A stretch of DNA of 64,000 bases from JADCGM01 sp943370355 (GTDB taxonomy: Bacteria > Pseudomonadota > Alphaproteobacteria > Sphingomonadales > Sphingomonadaceae): assembly GCA_943370355.1 (NCBI GenBank), contig CALRQP020000012.1:1-64000 (forward strand). Direction: 5' to 3'. The notes under the pieces are model-generated. The model was not told the DNA's origin. It saw nothing but the letters and a program-made list of their open reading frames with translations, and did not search any database. Below, one piece after another: positions 16,990-26,306 of the stretch (within the stretch, counting starts at the first letter, position 1; every line of letters begins with the position of its first letter). The translations under genes were made by a program, and so were the position numbers.

Positions 16990-17559
16990 TTACCCGCGTG
17001 CGAGTGGCCGCACCAAATTAAAGTCGACCATGATCTCGGCGGAGAGTTCCTCCAGCCGGCTGCGCACCGTATCCAGGCTGACCGTAGACGGGATCGACAG
17101 TCGCGCCGTCGCACGGAATAGCGGCTCGCCCGATTCCGCACCGCGCATCAGCCCCGTGTCCAGCTCCTCGATATTGACGTCGGATGCTGCCAGCGCCGCC
17201 GCAATCTCGCGCACGATACCCGGCCTGTCGCGACCCAGTAGCTCGAGCGTAACGGCTGTTGCCGTTCGGCCGACCTCGACCGCAGCACCGCCTGCATCGA
17301 ACAGCGTAACCTGAAGGCCCGCCGCATCGACCGCCCGGCATGCCTCTGCCAATTGGGTTTGCTCCGATGCGGGCAGATCGACGAGCACCGATCCCAGATA
17401 TTTCCCGCCGAGCCGCGACAGCCGGCTGTCGAGCCAATTGCCGCCGGCTGCCAACACGGCATCGGCAAGCGCCTGCGTCAGACCGGGCCTGTCGTCCCCG
17501 ACGACGGTCAGGATGACGCGCGCATGGCCCGGCTTTGGCTCAAAGTGGAATGTTGTCAT
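16990..17559 (-). CDS. Double-ACT-domain regulator (glycine cleavage GcvR-like)
   Basis: 189 residues comprising two ACT domains: ARVILTVVGDDRPGLTQALADAVLAAGGNW (about 12-42) and VTLELLGRDRPGIVREIAAALAASDVNIEEL (about 100-130), each with the ligand-binding Gly of DRPG. In E. coli GcvR this architecture represses the glycine cleavage operon by binding an activator; here no gcv gene is nearby. The start at 17559 lies inside the end of pccB, a 20-nt overlap, so it is translated from the pccB transcript. Confidence 0.85.
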   Translation of the reverse strand: MTTFHFEPKPGHARVILTVVGDDRPGLTQALADAVLAAGGNWLDSRLSRLGGKYLGSVLVDLPASEQTQLAEACRAVDAAGLQVTLFDAGGAAVEVGRTATAVTLELLGRDRPGIVREIAAALAASDVNIEELDTGLMRGAESGEPLFRATARLSIPSTVSLDTVRSRLEELSAEIMVDFNLVRPLARG

Positions 17560-19066
17560 GCTTCTTCCACGGGTTCTCGAGCTTCTTGGTCCGGAGCTTG
17601 CGCAGGCCGACCGCAATGCGCTTGCGCGTCGAATGCGGCATGATCACCTCGTCGATGAAGCCCTTGGAGGCGGCGACAAACGGATTGGCGAAGCGCGCCT
17701 CATATTCGCGGGTCCGCTCGGCGATTTCCTCCGGCGACTTGCCGCGGAAGATGATCTCGACGGCACCCTTCGCGCCCATCACCGCGATTTCGGCGGTCGG
17801 CCAGGCATAGTTCAAATCGCCGCGCAGATGCTTCGACGCCATCACGTCATAGGCCCCGCCATAGGCTTTGCGGGTGATGACCGTAATCTTTGGCACGGTC
17901 GCCTCGGCATAGGCGAACAGCAGCTTCGCGCCGTTTTTGATGATGCCGTTATGCTCCTGGCTCGTGCCGGGCAGGAAGCCGGGCACGTCCACGAAAGTGA
18001 CGATCGGGATGCTGAAGGCGTCGCAGAAGCGGACGAAGCGCGCCGCCTTTTTCGACGAAGCGATGTCGAGCACGCCGGCCAGCACCATCGGCTGGTTGGC
18101 GACGATACCGACGGTCGAACCTTCGATGCGTGCGAAGCCGACGATGATGTTCGCGGCGTGCGCGGGCTGCAGCTCGAAGAAATCGCCTTCGTCGGCGACC
18201 TTCCGGATCAGCTCGTGCATGTCATAGGGTTTGGTGGCCGACGGCGGGATCAAAGTGTCGAGGCTGGGCTCGATCCGTTCGCCGTCGTCTGAGGTTGGCC
18301 GAAAGGGGGCCGCTTGCCGGTTGTTCTGCGGCAGGAAGTCAAAGAAGGCGCGGGTGCGCAGCAGCGCCTCGACATCGTCTTCCATCGCCAGATCGGCGAC
18401 GCCCGACTTCGTTGTGTGCGTGATTGCGCCGCCGAGCTCGTCCTGCGTGACGACCTCATTTGTCACGGTTTTCACGACGTCCGGACCGGTCACGAACATA
18501 TAGCTCGAATCCTTCACCATGAAGATGAAGTCGGTCATCGCGGGCGAATAGACTGCGCCGCCGGCGCAGGGCCCCATGATGAGGCTGATCTGCGGGATGA
18601 CGCCGCTGGCGAGCACATTGCGCTGGAACACCTCGGCATAGCCGCCGAGCGAGGCGACGCCTTCCTGAATTCGCGCGCCGCCGGAGTCGTTCAGTCCGAT
18701 CACCGGCGCGCCGACCTTCATCGCGGTGTCCATGACCTTGCAGATTTTCTGCGCATGGCGTTCGGACAGCGATCCGCCGAATACCGTGAAGTCCTGCGAG
18801 AAGACATAGACCAGCCGGCCGCTGATCGTGCCCGAGCCGGTGACCACGCCGTCACCGGGAATCTTCTGCGCGTCCATGCCGAAGTCGGTGCAATTATGCT
18901 CGACATACATGTCGAGCTCCTCGAATGAGCCGGGGTCGAGCAGGATGTCGAGCCGCTCGCGCGCCGTCAGCCGCCCCTTGGCGTGCTGCGCGTCGATCCG
19001 CGTCTGTCCGCCGCCCATCCGGGCCGCCTCGCGGCGGCGTTCCAGCTCGTCGAGCACCTTCAGCAT
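17540..19066 (-). CDS. pccB: Propionyl-CoA carboxylase beta chain (carboxyltransferase)
   Basis: Transfers CO2 from carboxybiotin to propionyl-CoA. 508 residues, full length for PccB. The N-terminal crotonase-like half has GKLTARERLDILLDPGSFEE-type sequence, GGSLSERHAQKI, NDSGGARIQEGVASLGGYAE and GPCAGGAVYSPAMTDF (acyl-CoA site); the C-terminal half has FVDVPGFLPGTSQEHNGII (biotin site) and RKAYGGAYDVMASK. The alpha chain PccA and the mutase are not in the window. PccB identity against other acyl-CoA carboxylase beta chains rests on length and overall similarity. Confidence 0.92.
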   Translation of the reverse strand: MLKVLDELERRREAARMGGGQTRIDAQHAKGRLTARERLDILLDPGSFEELDMYVEHNCTDFGMDAQKIPGDGVVTGSGTISGRLVYVFSQDFTVFGGSLSERHAQKICKVMDTAMKVGAPVIGLNDSGGARIQEGVASLGGYAEVFQRNVLASGVIPQISLIMGPCAGGAVYSPAMTDFIFMVKDSSYMFVTGPDVVKTVTNEVVTQDELGGAITHTTKSGVADLAMEDDVEALLRTRAFFDFLPQNNRQAAPFRPTSDDGERIEPSLDTLIPPSATKPYDMHELIRKVADEGDFFELQPAHAANIIVGFARIEGSTVGIVANQPMVLAGVLDIASSKKAARFVRFCDAFSIPIVTFVDVPGFLPGTSQEHNGIIKNGAKLLFAYAEATVPKITVITRKAYGGAYDVMASKHLRGDLNYAWPTAEIAVMGAKGAVEIIFRGKSPEEIAERTREYEARFANPFVAASKGFIDEVIMPHSTRKRIAVGLRKLRTKKLENPWKKHDNIPL

Positions 19067-19100
19067 GCGTTACATCCCTCCGTTGCGGCAGGGCTTATCG

Positions 19101-20000
19101 TCACGCGCCCGGTGCGGCAAGCCGCGCCGCGAGCCGCGGCCACAGCAGGTTAAGCGCGAGTCCTGCCAGCACGAGTAGGCCCGCCGCAATCTTCCAGCCT
19201 TGCAGCGGCTCACCGAGCCACCAGACCGACGCACCGATGCCGAAGATCGGCACGAGCAAGGACATCGGCGCGACCGTCGCCGCCGGGTAACGCGCAAGCA
19301 GCCAACCCCAGGCGGTATAGCCGAACAGGCTGTTGCCCACGGCCTGCCAGACAACAGCCGCCCAGGTTCCGACACTGGCCGCGCGAATCCCGGTTTCGAT
19401 GGCGGGCCAGCCTTCAAGTATGAGCGACAGCAGCAGCAGGGGCGGCACCGCGAACAGGCTCGACCAGACGACATAGGCGAACATGTTGGCACCGGAATCG
19501 CGCCGCTGAATCGTATTGCCGAGCGCCCATCCGAACGCCGCAACCAGCGCAATCGACAGGCCGAGCGGTGTCGCCTCGCCCCCGCCATTGACGGCGATCA
19601 GGAGCAGGCCGGCGACGCAGAGTGCCAGCGCGCCCCATTGGAACCCGCGCAGCCGTTCGCCGGTCGCGACCATCGCAAGGCCGATGGTGAAGAACACCTG
19701 GCTCTGCATAACGAGGCTGGCGAGTCCGGGCGACAGACCGTGCTTCATCGCGACGAACAACAGCCCGAATTGTCCGACTCCGATCGCGAGGCCGTAACCG
19801 GCAAGCCTGCGCCATGGCGCAACCGGCCGTTTGATCAAGAACACCGCCGGGATGACGACCAGCGTGAAGCGCAGCGTCGCGAACAGCAGCGGCGGCAAAT
19901 GGTCGAGTCCGATGCGCATGATCACGAAATTGGTGCCCCACACCGCCATGACGGCAAGCGCGAGCAAGGCGTGCGGGAGCGTGAGGGGGCGACCGGGCAT
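19101..20000 (-). CDS. EamA-family (drug/metabolite) transporter
   Basis: A 299-residue inner-membrane permease with ten predicted helices and the two EamA repeats: the first contains ALAVMAVWGTNFVIMRIGL and LPPLLFATLRF, the second IALVAAFGWALGNTIQRR and VLAGLALNLLWP near its end. These transporters usually export metabolites or amino acids. ATG at 20000 is chosen; a TTG one codon upstream also exists. Not overlapping its neighbours, so probably separately transcribed. Confidence 0.9.
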   Translation of the reverse strand: MPGRPLTLPHALLALAVMAVWGTNFVIMRIGLDHLPPLLFATLRFTLVVIPAVFLIKRPVAPWRRLAGYGLAIGVGQFGLLFVAMKHGLSPGLASLVMQSQVFFTIGLAMVATGERLRGFQWGALALCVAGLLLIAVNGGGEATPLGLSIALVAAFGWALGNTIQRRDSGANMFAYVVWSSLFAVPPLLLLSLILEGWPAIETGIRAASVGTWAAVVWQAVGNSLFGYTAWGWLLARYPAATVAPMSLLVPIFGIGASVWWLGEPLQGWKIAAGLLVLAGLALNLLWPRLAARLAAPGA

Positions 20001-20059
20001 CAAGGCCCTGTGGCGGACACCGGGCGAGGGGGCAAGTTATGGCTGCTATGCAGTTCGGG

Positions 20060-20764
20060 CTAGGCCTTCGGAGCCTCAAGCAATTTCAGAAAGCGCAGCG
20101 CCGCCGAAAAGGCGTCGCGGCGGTGCTGCCGCGTCTTGCTCGCGAGGTCGTCCTCGCCCCAATGTTCGACCTGGTAGAGTTCGTCGAGCTCGCTGGCCGC
20201 CCATGCCGCGTCTTCATCCAGCGCACCTTCCGCCAGCGCCAGCCCGATCACCAGCGAGCCGCTGATCGTCACAAGCGGCTGCATCGCGACGAGCCGGAAA
20301 TCGTCGAGCCGGTGAAGTGCTGCGGTCAGCGCAGTCAATGTCTCGATCGGCTGCGCGCGGTGCACGATGCCGGTAACCGGCTGGAATTCAACGCCGTAGC
20401 GCCGCTCCGCCCAGTTGAGGATCGGGTTCCAAACGGCGACTTGCCGCTGTGCGAGGTCGGGCGGCTCCTCGGCGCGATACAGCAGCACATCGGAATCGCC
20501 ATAGGCCGCGAGCGCGGCGGCGAAGCCCTTCGGATCGGGCGCGACGCGGTCCACTGCGGCATTGGCGAGGCCCGTCAGCGGCATCGAGGCCGGATCGATG
20601 CTGTCGCCCTGAACGTGCCATTCCCCGGCAATCGCCTCGGCGAGCGCCGCGAGCGGGACCGCGAGCGCCTTGCGCATCGGTGTCTTCACGGCACGTCCGT
20701 CGAGCGCGATGCCGAAGCCACCTTCAGCGGGGATCACCTCAACGGCCTTGTAGAAGCGCCTCAC
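20060..20764 (-). CDS. ATP12-family chaperone for F1-ATPase assembly
   Basis: 234 residues of the ATP12 family, which in mitochondria binds the F1 alpha subunit before it joins the hexamer; alphaproteobacteria are the bacterial lineage that carries it. Recognisable parts: RRFYKAVEVIPAEGGFGIALDGR, VKTPMRKALAVP, IAGEWHVQGDSIDPASMPLTGLANAAVD and LLYRAEEPPDLAQRQ. Last gene of a reverse-strand operon; its ATG overlaps the preceding small gene by 4 nt. Confidence 0.92.
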   Translation of the reverse strand: MRRFYKAVEVIPAEGGFGIALDGRAVKTPMRKALAVPLAALAEAIAGEWHVQGDSIDPASMPLTGLANAAVDRVAPDPKGFAAALAAYGDSDVLLYRAEEPPDLAQRQVAVWNPILNWAERRYGVEFQPVTGIVHRAQPIETLTALTAALHRLDDFRLVAMQPLVTISGSLVIGLALAEGALDEDAAWAASELDELYQVEHWGEDDLASKTRQHRRDAFSAALRFLKLLEAPKA

Positions 20765-20970
20765 TCAGGTGCCTTCCAACGGCGTACCAGTAGCCAGGGA
20801 ATCGCCAGCAACAACGTGAAGCCGACCAACATGATCAACGCGGCGATGGGGTTCGGCGCACCGCCGCCTTTGGCATAACGATAGAAGCCGAGGCCCAGCA
20901 CCGCCGCGCCCGCAAGTCGCAGTGACAGCAGCGTGGCGACGCGGGACCGTGCGGGATCGGGTTCGGTCAT
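20761..20970 (-). CDS. Small two-helix membrane protein
   Basis: 69 residues with two hydrophobic helices (about 13-32 and 42-62), the second followed by the positive RRWK. No family recognised. It is held between the HAD hydrolase and the ATP12 gene by 4-nt overlaps on both sides, so it is very likely a real, coupled gene. In other alphaproteobacteria a small membrane protein sits at this position too (from memory, unverified). Confidence 0.75.
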   Translation of the reverse strand: MTEPDPARSRVATLLSLRLAGAAVLGLGFYRYAKGGGAPNPIAALIMLVGFTLLLAIPWLLVRRWKAPE

Positions 20971-21617
20971 CGGTCCTCCAATCGCTCGAGCAACTCGGCG
21001 AAATCGAGCGCGACATGGCGCGCGCCGGCCGCCGTCAGCTCATGGGCATCGTGGTATCCCCAGTCGACGCCGATCGCATCGGCACCCGCTGCGACCGCCA
21101 TCTCCATGTCGAACGCCGTGTCGCCGATCATCGCCGTATGGACCGCGCCAACCTCGGACATGGCCGCATGCAGCATGGCGGGGTGCGGCTTCGATGGATG
21201 CCGATCAGCGGTTTGCAGCGTCACAAAATGCGTCGTGAGTCCGTGGTGGGCAAGGCAGAGCGCCAGCCCGCGATCCGACTTGCCGGTCGCGACACCGAGC
21301 AGCCAGCCCCGGCCCCTCAGTTCGGCAAGGCCCTCGGCCACGCCGGGGTAGAGCGGCTCGTCGATCATGCCTTCGGCGCGCAGGCCCTGGAAGGCGCCCT
21401 TGAAGCTTTCGGTCAGCGACAGGTGCAGATCGTTGTCGCCTTCGGGCACCAGCACCTGCATCGCTTCGCGCAGACTGAGGCCGACGATGCGGCGCGTCGC
21501 GTGGCGGCAGGGCGGATCGAGCTGGTGGTCGGCGAAGCTGAACTCCATCGCGCGCAGGATATTGGCCTGGCTGTCGACGAGCGTTCCGTCGCAATCGAAC
21601 ACGGCGAGGCGGGTCAT
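20967..21617 (-). CDS. HAD-superfamily phosphatase (phosphoglycolate phosphatase-like)
   Basis: 216 residues. HAD motif I is FDCDGTLVDS (7-16, nucleophile D8), motif II is ATGKSDRG with the Thr, motif III is the Lys in HPSKPHPAML, and motif IV is MIGDTAFDMEMAVAAG. A helical cap domain lies between motifs I and II. The substrate is probably a small phosphoester such as phosphoglycolate, but this group is promiscuous. Overlaps both neighbours by 4 nt. Confidence 0.92.
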   Translation of the reverse strand: MTRLAVFDCDGTLVDSQANILRAMEFSFADHQLDPPCRHATRRIVGLSLREAMQVLVPEGDNDLHLSLTESFKGAFQGLRAEGMIDEPLYPGVAEGLAELRGRGWLLGVATGKSDRGLALCLAHHGLTTHFVTLQTADRHPSKPHPAMLHAAMSEVGAVHTAMIGDTAFDMEMAVAAGADAIGVDWGYHDAHELTAAGARHVALDFAELLERLEDR

Positions 21618-22201
21618 AATTGCCCCATCAGCTTGGCGATCGGATGATCGCCGAGAGCAGCGATGACGCCCGCGCGCGCGGCCGAATCCTTGTTCTGGTT
21701 GAGCTTGCGAGTGCCGCGCAGTTCAGCCGTCTGCATTTCGAACCCGGCGATGGCGGGGAGCATCGCTTCGAAGCGGCCCGGTGCCATCTTGGCGCGTGTC
21801 CAGGGGCGTTTGGGCAGCAGCCGGGCTTCGTGCGCTGCCGACAGCGCGTCGGATTGCGCGATCAATTCATCCCCGGACAGCCGCCGCACCGGCCCCTCGG
21901 CCTCGACCGCCAGATAATTCCAGGTCGGCACCTGATCCTCCGTCCCGTACCAGTCGGGGCTGACATAGGCGTTGGGGCCTGTGACGCAGACCAATGCGGT
22001 CGCGCCGTCGAGGTGCGCAGCGATGCGGTTGCGGCGCGCGATGTGGAAGCGGAGATGGCCGTCGCCGGTGACGATGACAGGCGCGTGGACGACCATCGGA
22101 CCGGCGGGGGTGCTCGCGAAAATCTGCGCAAATGACACGTCTGCAACGAAGGCGAGCAGCTCGGCGCGGTCGGTCCAGGCGAAGCGGGAGTCAGGATGCA
22201 T
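21614..22201 (-). CDS. PaiB-family FMN-binding protein
   Basis: 195 residues of the PaiB family (FMN-binding split barrel, annotated as negative transcriptional regulator after B. subtilis PaiB). The stretches HAPVIVTGDGHLRFHIARRNRIA, VTGPNAYVSPDWY, VPTWNYLAVEAEGPVRRL and GFEMQTAELRGTRKLNQNK are typical of flavin-reductase-like barrels. It lies in an operon with crcB and a pseudouridine synthase; a DNA-binding function is not supported by any visible HTH. Confidence 0.88.
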   Translation of the reverse strand: MHPDSRFAWTDRAELLAFVADVSFAQIFASTPAGPMVVHAPVIVTGDGHLRFHIARRNRIAAHLDGATALVCVTGPNAYVSPDWYGTEDQVPTWNYLAVEAEGPVRRLSGDELIAQSDALSAAHEARLLPKRPWTRAKMAPGRFEAMLPAIAGFEMQTAELRGTRKLNQNKDSAARAGVIAALGDHPIAKLMGQL

Positions 22202-22207
22202 CGGTCG

Positions 22208-23302
22208 TCAGGCCGGACGCCGCCGGGAGCGGCGTTCGCCTTTGCGGGCCTGGCGGCGCGATTTGGCTTCGGCGGCGGCGGCCTTGATCTTGCCTTCGGG
22301 CGTGTCGCGGAATTTGATCTCGTCCAGCGGCAGCGCCTCGCCGGTTTCGAGGTGGAAGCCCAATGTCGCGAAGCTGTCGGCGATGTGGGTCGGCAGGTCG
22401 GCGCTGACGTCGAGCCAGCCGCCGTCCGGATGCTCGATCATCAGCCGCCGCGCGTGCAGGTGCAGCTTGCGGCTGATGTTGCCGGTCAGGAAGGCATCGC
22501 GCCCGCCATATTTGCCGTCGCCGACGATCGGGTGGCCGATGGCGGCGGCGTGCACACGGATCTGGTGGGTGCGGCCGGTCATCGGTTGAAATTCCAGCCA
22601 GACGGTCGAATTGCCGGCGCGCTCGACAGTGCGATAGCGCGTTTTGGCAGGTGCGCCCTCCGCGACATCGACATGCATTTTCTCGCCGCCCGTCCCCGGC
22701 TGTTTGGCGAGCGGCGCGTCGATCACGCCATTTTCCGGAGACGGCACACCCATCACGAGCGCCCAATAGACTTTGCGCGCCGTGCGACCCGAAAAGGATT
22801 TGGAGAAAAAGGCAGCGGCGCGAGTGGTACGGGCAAGCAGCAGGACGCCCGACGTATCCTTGTCGAGCCGGTGCACGAGCTTCGGCCGGCTCGCACCGTC
22901 GAAGATCAGCGCGTCGAGCAGCCCGTCGACATGTTCGGTGGTCGCCGTGCCGCCCTGTGTCGCAAGCCCCGGCGGCTTGTTGATGATAATCGCCTGCGCA
23001 TCGCGGTGGATGACGAGGCTCTGCGCGAAGGCGATCTGGTCTTCGCTGAGCGGCGCGCGCGGGCGGTCGACGGCCATGCGTGCGACCGCGGCGGGCGCCG
23101 TGCTTTCCTCAGGCGGCAGGCGGAGGACCTGACCTTCGGTGACCCGATCCCCGGGCTCGGCGCGTTTGCCGTCGATGCGCAGTTGCCCGGTGCGCGCCCA
23201 GCGCGACACGATGTTGAAGCTGACATCGGGCATGTTGCGTTTAAACCAGCGGTCGAGGCGAACCCCGTCGTCATTGGCGGTTACGGTGAATTCACGGCTC
23301 AT
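22208..23302 (-). CDS. RluA-family pseudouridine synthase
   Basis: Isomerises uridine to pseudouridine in rRNA or tRNA. 364 residues: an N-terminal S4 domain (SREFTVTANDDGVRLDRWFKR) followed by the catalytic domain with the active Asp in HRLDKDTSGVLLLAR and GRTHQIRVHAAAIGHPIVGD. The C-terminal tail is Lys/Arg-rich. Which of the RluC/RluD/RluA sites it modifies cannot be said. The start at 23302 overlaps the crcB stop by 4 nt. Confidence 0.93.
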   Translation of the reverse strand: MSREFTVTANDDGVRLDRWFKRNMPDVSFNIVSRWARTGQLRIDGKRAEPGDRVTEGQVLRLPPEESTAPAAVARMAVDRPRAPLSEDQIAFAQSLVIHRDAQAIIINKPPGLATQGGTATTEHVDGLLDALIFDGASRPKLVHRLDKDTSGVLLLARTTRAAAFFSKSFSGRTARKVYWALVMGVPSPENGVIDAPLAKQPGTGGEKMHVDVAEGAPAKTRYRTVERAGNSTVWLEFQPMTGRTHQIRVHAAAIGHPIVGDGKYGGRDAFLTGNISRKLHLHARRLMIEHPDGGWLDVSADLPTHIADSFATLGFHLETGEALPLDEIKFRDTPEGKIKAAAAEAKSRRQARKGERRSRRRPA

Positions 23303-23676
23303 GGCAGGCTCCGGGCAAGGGCGATTCCGGCCCACAGCATGACGACCGACCCGGCCACCGAGGATGTTGCATAGGCAGCAGCGAGCAGGGCCTCGCCGCG
23401 CAGGATCATCGCGTAAGTCTCAAGGCTGAATGCCGAAAAGGTGGTGAAGCCGCCAAGGACGCCGACACCGAGCAGCAGCCGCACATGCTCGCCGCCATCG
23501 CTGGCGCGGGCCAGCAAGCCGACGAGCAGTCCCATCGCCAACCCGCCGATCAGGTTGACGCCCCAGGTCCCGAACGGAAACGCCGTGCCGAGCGCACGCG
23601 TCACCGCCTGTCCGAACAGGTAGCGCAGGCCAGCGCCAAGGGCGCCGCCGGTCATCACAAGGAGCAGGGCAGGCAT
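23299..23676 (-). CDS. crcB: Fluoride channel CrcB/Fluc
   Basis: Exports fluoride as a dual-topology dimer in the inner membrane. 125 residues, four helices. The key motifs are present: GGALGAGLRYLFG (helix 1), GTWGVNLIGGLAMG (helix 2, conserved Asn), and GFTTFSAFSLET (helix 3 break with the Phe-box and Na+ site). The ATG at 23676 is the first of the conserved start; the frame is open upstream but carries no family sequence. First gene of the six-gene operon. I looked for a fluoride riboswitch upstream and saw none. Confidence 0.94.
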   Translation of the reverse strand: MPALLLVMTGGALGAGLRYLFGQAVTRALGTAFPFGTWGVNLIGGLAMGLLVGLLARASDGGEHVRLLLGVGVLGGFTTFSAFSLETYAMILRGEALLAAAYATSSVAGSVVMLWAGIALARSLP

Positions 23677-23732
23677 CGCGCACCCTGTAGCCGGATAGCC
23701 GCGCGGGCGAAAGCCGCGCGACGGTCGGAGTG

Positions 23733-24521
23733 TTAGTGAACCGCGCCGGATGATGGGTAGACGGCCGCGCGCCATCCCTTGCGCTCGAAGGGCGCCCAAT
23801 GGTCTTCGGCCTGCGCGAGCCGGTCAGCGACAGCATAAAGCACCGCCGGATTGACCCCGAGGCCGCAGTGGCTGCCGAGCACCTCGATATTGTCGGTGGT
23901 GGTGGCTTCGGGCTCGACACAGCTGCGCCAGGCGACGACGCCATCGGTCTTCGAATAGATGGCGGTCGAAGGAACGGGCGGCGCTTCGCGGCTTTCCTTG
24001 AGCTGGTTCTGGATATTGGTGCTGTCGATGCGCTCGCCTGCAACGGCTTCATAGACCCGCCAAACATTCGTCGAGCGCGGGTCACCGGCGAAGGGGCTGC
24101 CGAGCGAAATCACTTGACGGACCGCATCGGGCAGGCGCCGCGACAGCTGGCGCGCCATCACACCGCCAAGGCTCCAGCCGACGAGGCTGACCTTCTTGCC
24201 GGTCAGCTTGTGAATCGCTCTCAGGCGCTCCTCAAGCCGCTCGCCGGTATGGCCGATCGCGCGCGGGCCCAGATTGCGGCCCAAGTCCCAACCATAGGTG
24301 TCGTAGCCGAGTTCATCGAGATAGCGGCGCAGGATCGCTGTCGATTTGTCGCTTGCGGTGAAGCCCGGCAATACGAGTACTGGATGCCCGTCGCCCTTCG
24401 CGGCGCGGCGCAACAGCGGCGCGGCGAGCGGCAGCGATGCCAGCTCAAGGACGGCGCGATTCAGTTCGATCAGCGCGAGCGCGATCGGCGGTGCGCCATG
24501 CGAGGCGGCAGGTGATGGCAT
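23733..24521 (-). CDS. Alpha/beta-hydrolase (esterase/lipase-like)
   Basis: 262 residues with an alpha/beta-hydrolase fold: oxyanion region VLVLPGFTASDKST (about 48-61), nucleophile elbow GWSLGG (Ser about 119), a candidate acid in IYSKTDGVVAW, and the histidine in VLGSHCGLGVNPAVL. PGAP1/lipase class 2-like. The HCGLGVNP ending recurs in sphingomonad paralogues. Separate from the crcB operon by 56 bp. Confidence 0.85.
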   Translation of the reverse strand: MPSPAASHGAPPIALALIELNRAVLELASLPLAAPLLRRAAKGDGHPVLVLPGFTASDKSTAILRRYLDELGYDTYGWDLGRNLGPRAIGHTGERLEERLRAIHKLTGKKVSLVGWSLGGVMARQLSRRLPDAVRQVISLGSPFAGDPRSTNVWRVYEAVAGERIDSTNIQNQLKESREAPPVPSTAIYSKTDGVVAWRSCVEPEATTTDNIEVLGSHCGLGVNPAVLYAVADRLAQAEDHWAPFERKGWRAAVYPSSGAVH

Positions 24522-24666
24522 ACAACGGCTCCAACTCTTGTGCAGTGCAACAACGCGCCGTCTGACTGCGGCGTTCCGTGCTGCATGCGCCCGGTTGGAG
24601 GATCAACGCACCGGCATCGCCGGAGCACTCCCCCGACCGGCATGCGATATTAGTTGCGATTCCGTG

Positions 24667-25245
24667 TCAACCTGTTGCGTCAGCTAGCCCCAGCGCAACG
24701 CGCTGCCCAGCCGCGCGCGTCACGTCGCAGCTGAGGATGACGATATCGTGCGTCTTGCCGTCACGGCCCCTGACATGGTGTTTCAGAAGCGCTTCGCCGC
24801 GAAAGCCCAGTTCTTCGAACAGCGCGATCGCCCCCGTCTGGTCGATGGTCATCTGAGCTGTCAGTTTCTCAAGGCCCAGCCCCAGCGCGAGCGCAAAACA
24901 TTCATGCGCCAGGACGCGGCCAAGCCCTGCGCCCCGAATTTCGGTCGCCAGCAATACGCGCAGTTCGCCAACATGCGGCGACCAGCCGAACTCGTCGCGG
25001 ACCACGGCCGTGCAGCCGACGACCCGGCCATTCTCCAACGCGACAAGACTGTGGATCTGTCCTTCGGCAACTTGATCGAGCCAGGCCGCGATAACTTTAG
25101 GATGGGTAATATCGCGGCTCAGGAACAGGAGGTCATGCTCGGGCAGTGCCTTGGCGAACGCCAGCATCGCATCCGCGTCGCCGGGCGCGAACGGCCGCAA
25201 CTCGATGTCATGGCCTTTGAGTTTGACATGCTTCGCATCCGTCAC
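24667..25245 (-). CDS. GNAT-family N-acetyltransferase
   Basis: 192 residues of the GCN5-related fold: KHVKLKGHDIELRPFAPGDADAM at the start, the strand pair AVVRDEFGWSPHVGELRVLLATE and the acetyl-CoA loop RGAGLGRVLAHECF. The start is taken as the GTG at 25245 because it overlaps the phaC stop in a GTGA arrangement; the frame is open further up but inside phaC. The substrate is unknown; location after phaC suggests shared transcription rather than a known PHA role. Confidence 0.85.
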   Translation of the reverse strand: MTDAKHVKLKGHDIELRPFAPGDADAMLAFAKALPEHDLLFLSRDITHPKVIAAWLDQVAEGQIHSLVALENGRVVGCTAVVRDEFGWSPHVGELRVLLATEIRGAGLGRVLAHECFALALGLGLEKLTAQMTIDQTGAIALFEELGFRGEALLKHHVRGRDGKTHDIVILSCDVTRAAGQRVALGLADATG

Positions 25246-26306
25246 AGCGACCGCTCCTGTAGCCAGAGATCGAGGCGCGGCCACAGCCGCTTCACCGCAT
25301 TTGCCCCTGCGACAAGGCTGACATGCCCGCCCTTCAGGACGACCTCCTCCTTGTCAGTCGACCCCACGCGCTGAATGAGCGGCGCGGACGCGGCGTAGGG
25401 GACGATATGGTCATGTTCGGCGACCACATGCAGCATCGGCACGGTAATATTGGCCAAATCGACTTCGCGCCCGCCGATGCGGAAGCCGCCTTCGATGAGG
25501 CCGTTCTTCCACATCAGTTCCTTGGTGGTCTGGCGGAAATATTCGCCCGCGAGCGGCAGCATGTCGGTCGACCAGCGATCGAACATGCGGAAGGACTTCA
25601 CGAACTCGTCGTTCCACATATTGTCCCAAAGCCGGATATTGCCGGCGATGCGGGAGACGGGACGCAGCGCGTCGAACGCCGTGAACAGCATCTCCGGCGG
25701 GACATTGCCGAGCGTGTCGACGAGCCGGTCGACGTCGAAATTGCGTTCGTCCGACCAGGCGGCAAACAGGCCCATTTGGGAAAAGTCGGTGGGGGTGGTG
25801 AAGGTCACGAGGTTCTTCAGCGGCCCGTCCGCATGCAGCGACGCGTAAAGCGCCGACAGCACGCCACCCATGCAATAGCCGATGATCGTGAGATCGGGCT
25901 CGCCGGTTTCCGTCGCCACACGCGCCACCGAGGCCGGCAGGAAGTCGAGAATATAATCCTCGAACCCGAGTCCCCGCTCGTCGGCGCGCGGCGCGTTCCA
26001 GTCGAGCATGAACACGTCATAGCCCGCCTTGAGCAGGAACTCGGCAAAGCTCTGGCCGGGGGCCATGTCGAAGATATAGCCGCGATTGGTCGTCGCCATG
26101 ACGAGCAGGATCGGCACCCGGTACACTTCGTCGGCCTGCGGGCGGTAATGCCAGAGGTTCATCGTGCCGCGCGTGACGAGCAAGTCCTTCGGGGACGCGC
26201 CGACCGGCGGGGCAGGCGAGGCGAAATATTCGAGCCCCTTGATGTTGCGCTGGATCGCCTGCTCGACGAGCGCAGCTGGATCGAGCGCGGGCGGGGCGCT
26301 GCTCAT
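25242..26306 (-). CDS. phaC: Class III-like poly(R)-hydroxyalkanoate synthase catalytic subunit
   Basis: Polymerises (R)-3-hydroxyacyl-CoA into PHA. 354 residues, the length of class III/IV PhaC and much shorter than class I. The lipase-like box is GYCMGG with nucleophile C145, the general-base Asp lies in VVAEHDHIVPY and the His in LKGGHVSLV. The W near the end of RLWPRLDLW corresponds to the conserved terminal block. Its ATG overlaps the preceding phaE-like stop by 4 nt, as expected for a two-subunit synthase. Confidence 0.92.
   Translation of the reverse strand: MSSAPPALDPAALVEQAIQRNIKGLEYFASPAPPVGASPKDLLVTRGTMNLWHYRPQADEVYRVPILLVMATTNRGYIFDMAPGQSFAEFLLKAGYDVFMLDWNAPRADERGLGFEDYILDFLPASVARVATETGEPDLTIIGYCMGGVLSALYASLHADGPLKNLVTFTTPTDFSQMGLFAAWSDERNFDVDRLVDTLGNVPPEMLFTAFDALRPVSRIAGNIRLWDNMWNDEFVKSFRMFDRWSTDMLPLAGEYFRQTTKELMWKNGLIEGGFRIGGREVDLANITVPMLHVVAEHDHIVPYAASAPLIQRVGSTDKEEVVLKGGHVSLVAGANAVKRLWPRLDLWLQERSL

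Noticed and set aside
23677..23740. Fluoride riboswitch upstream of crcB
   Set aside because: No crcB-motif consensus is visible in the short upstream region.
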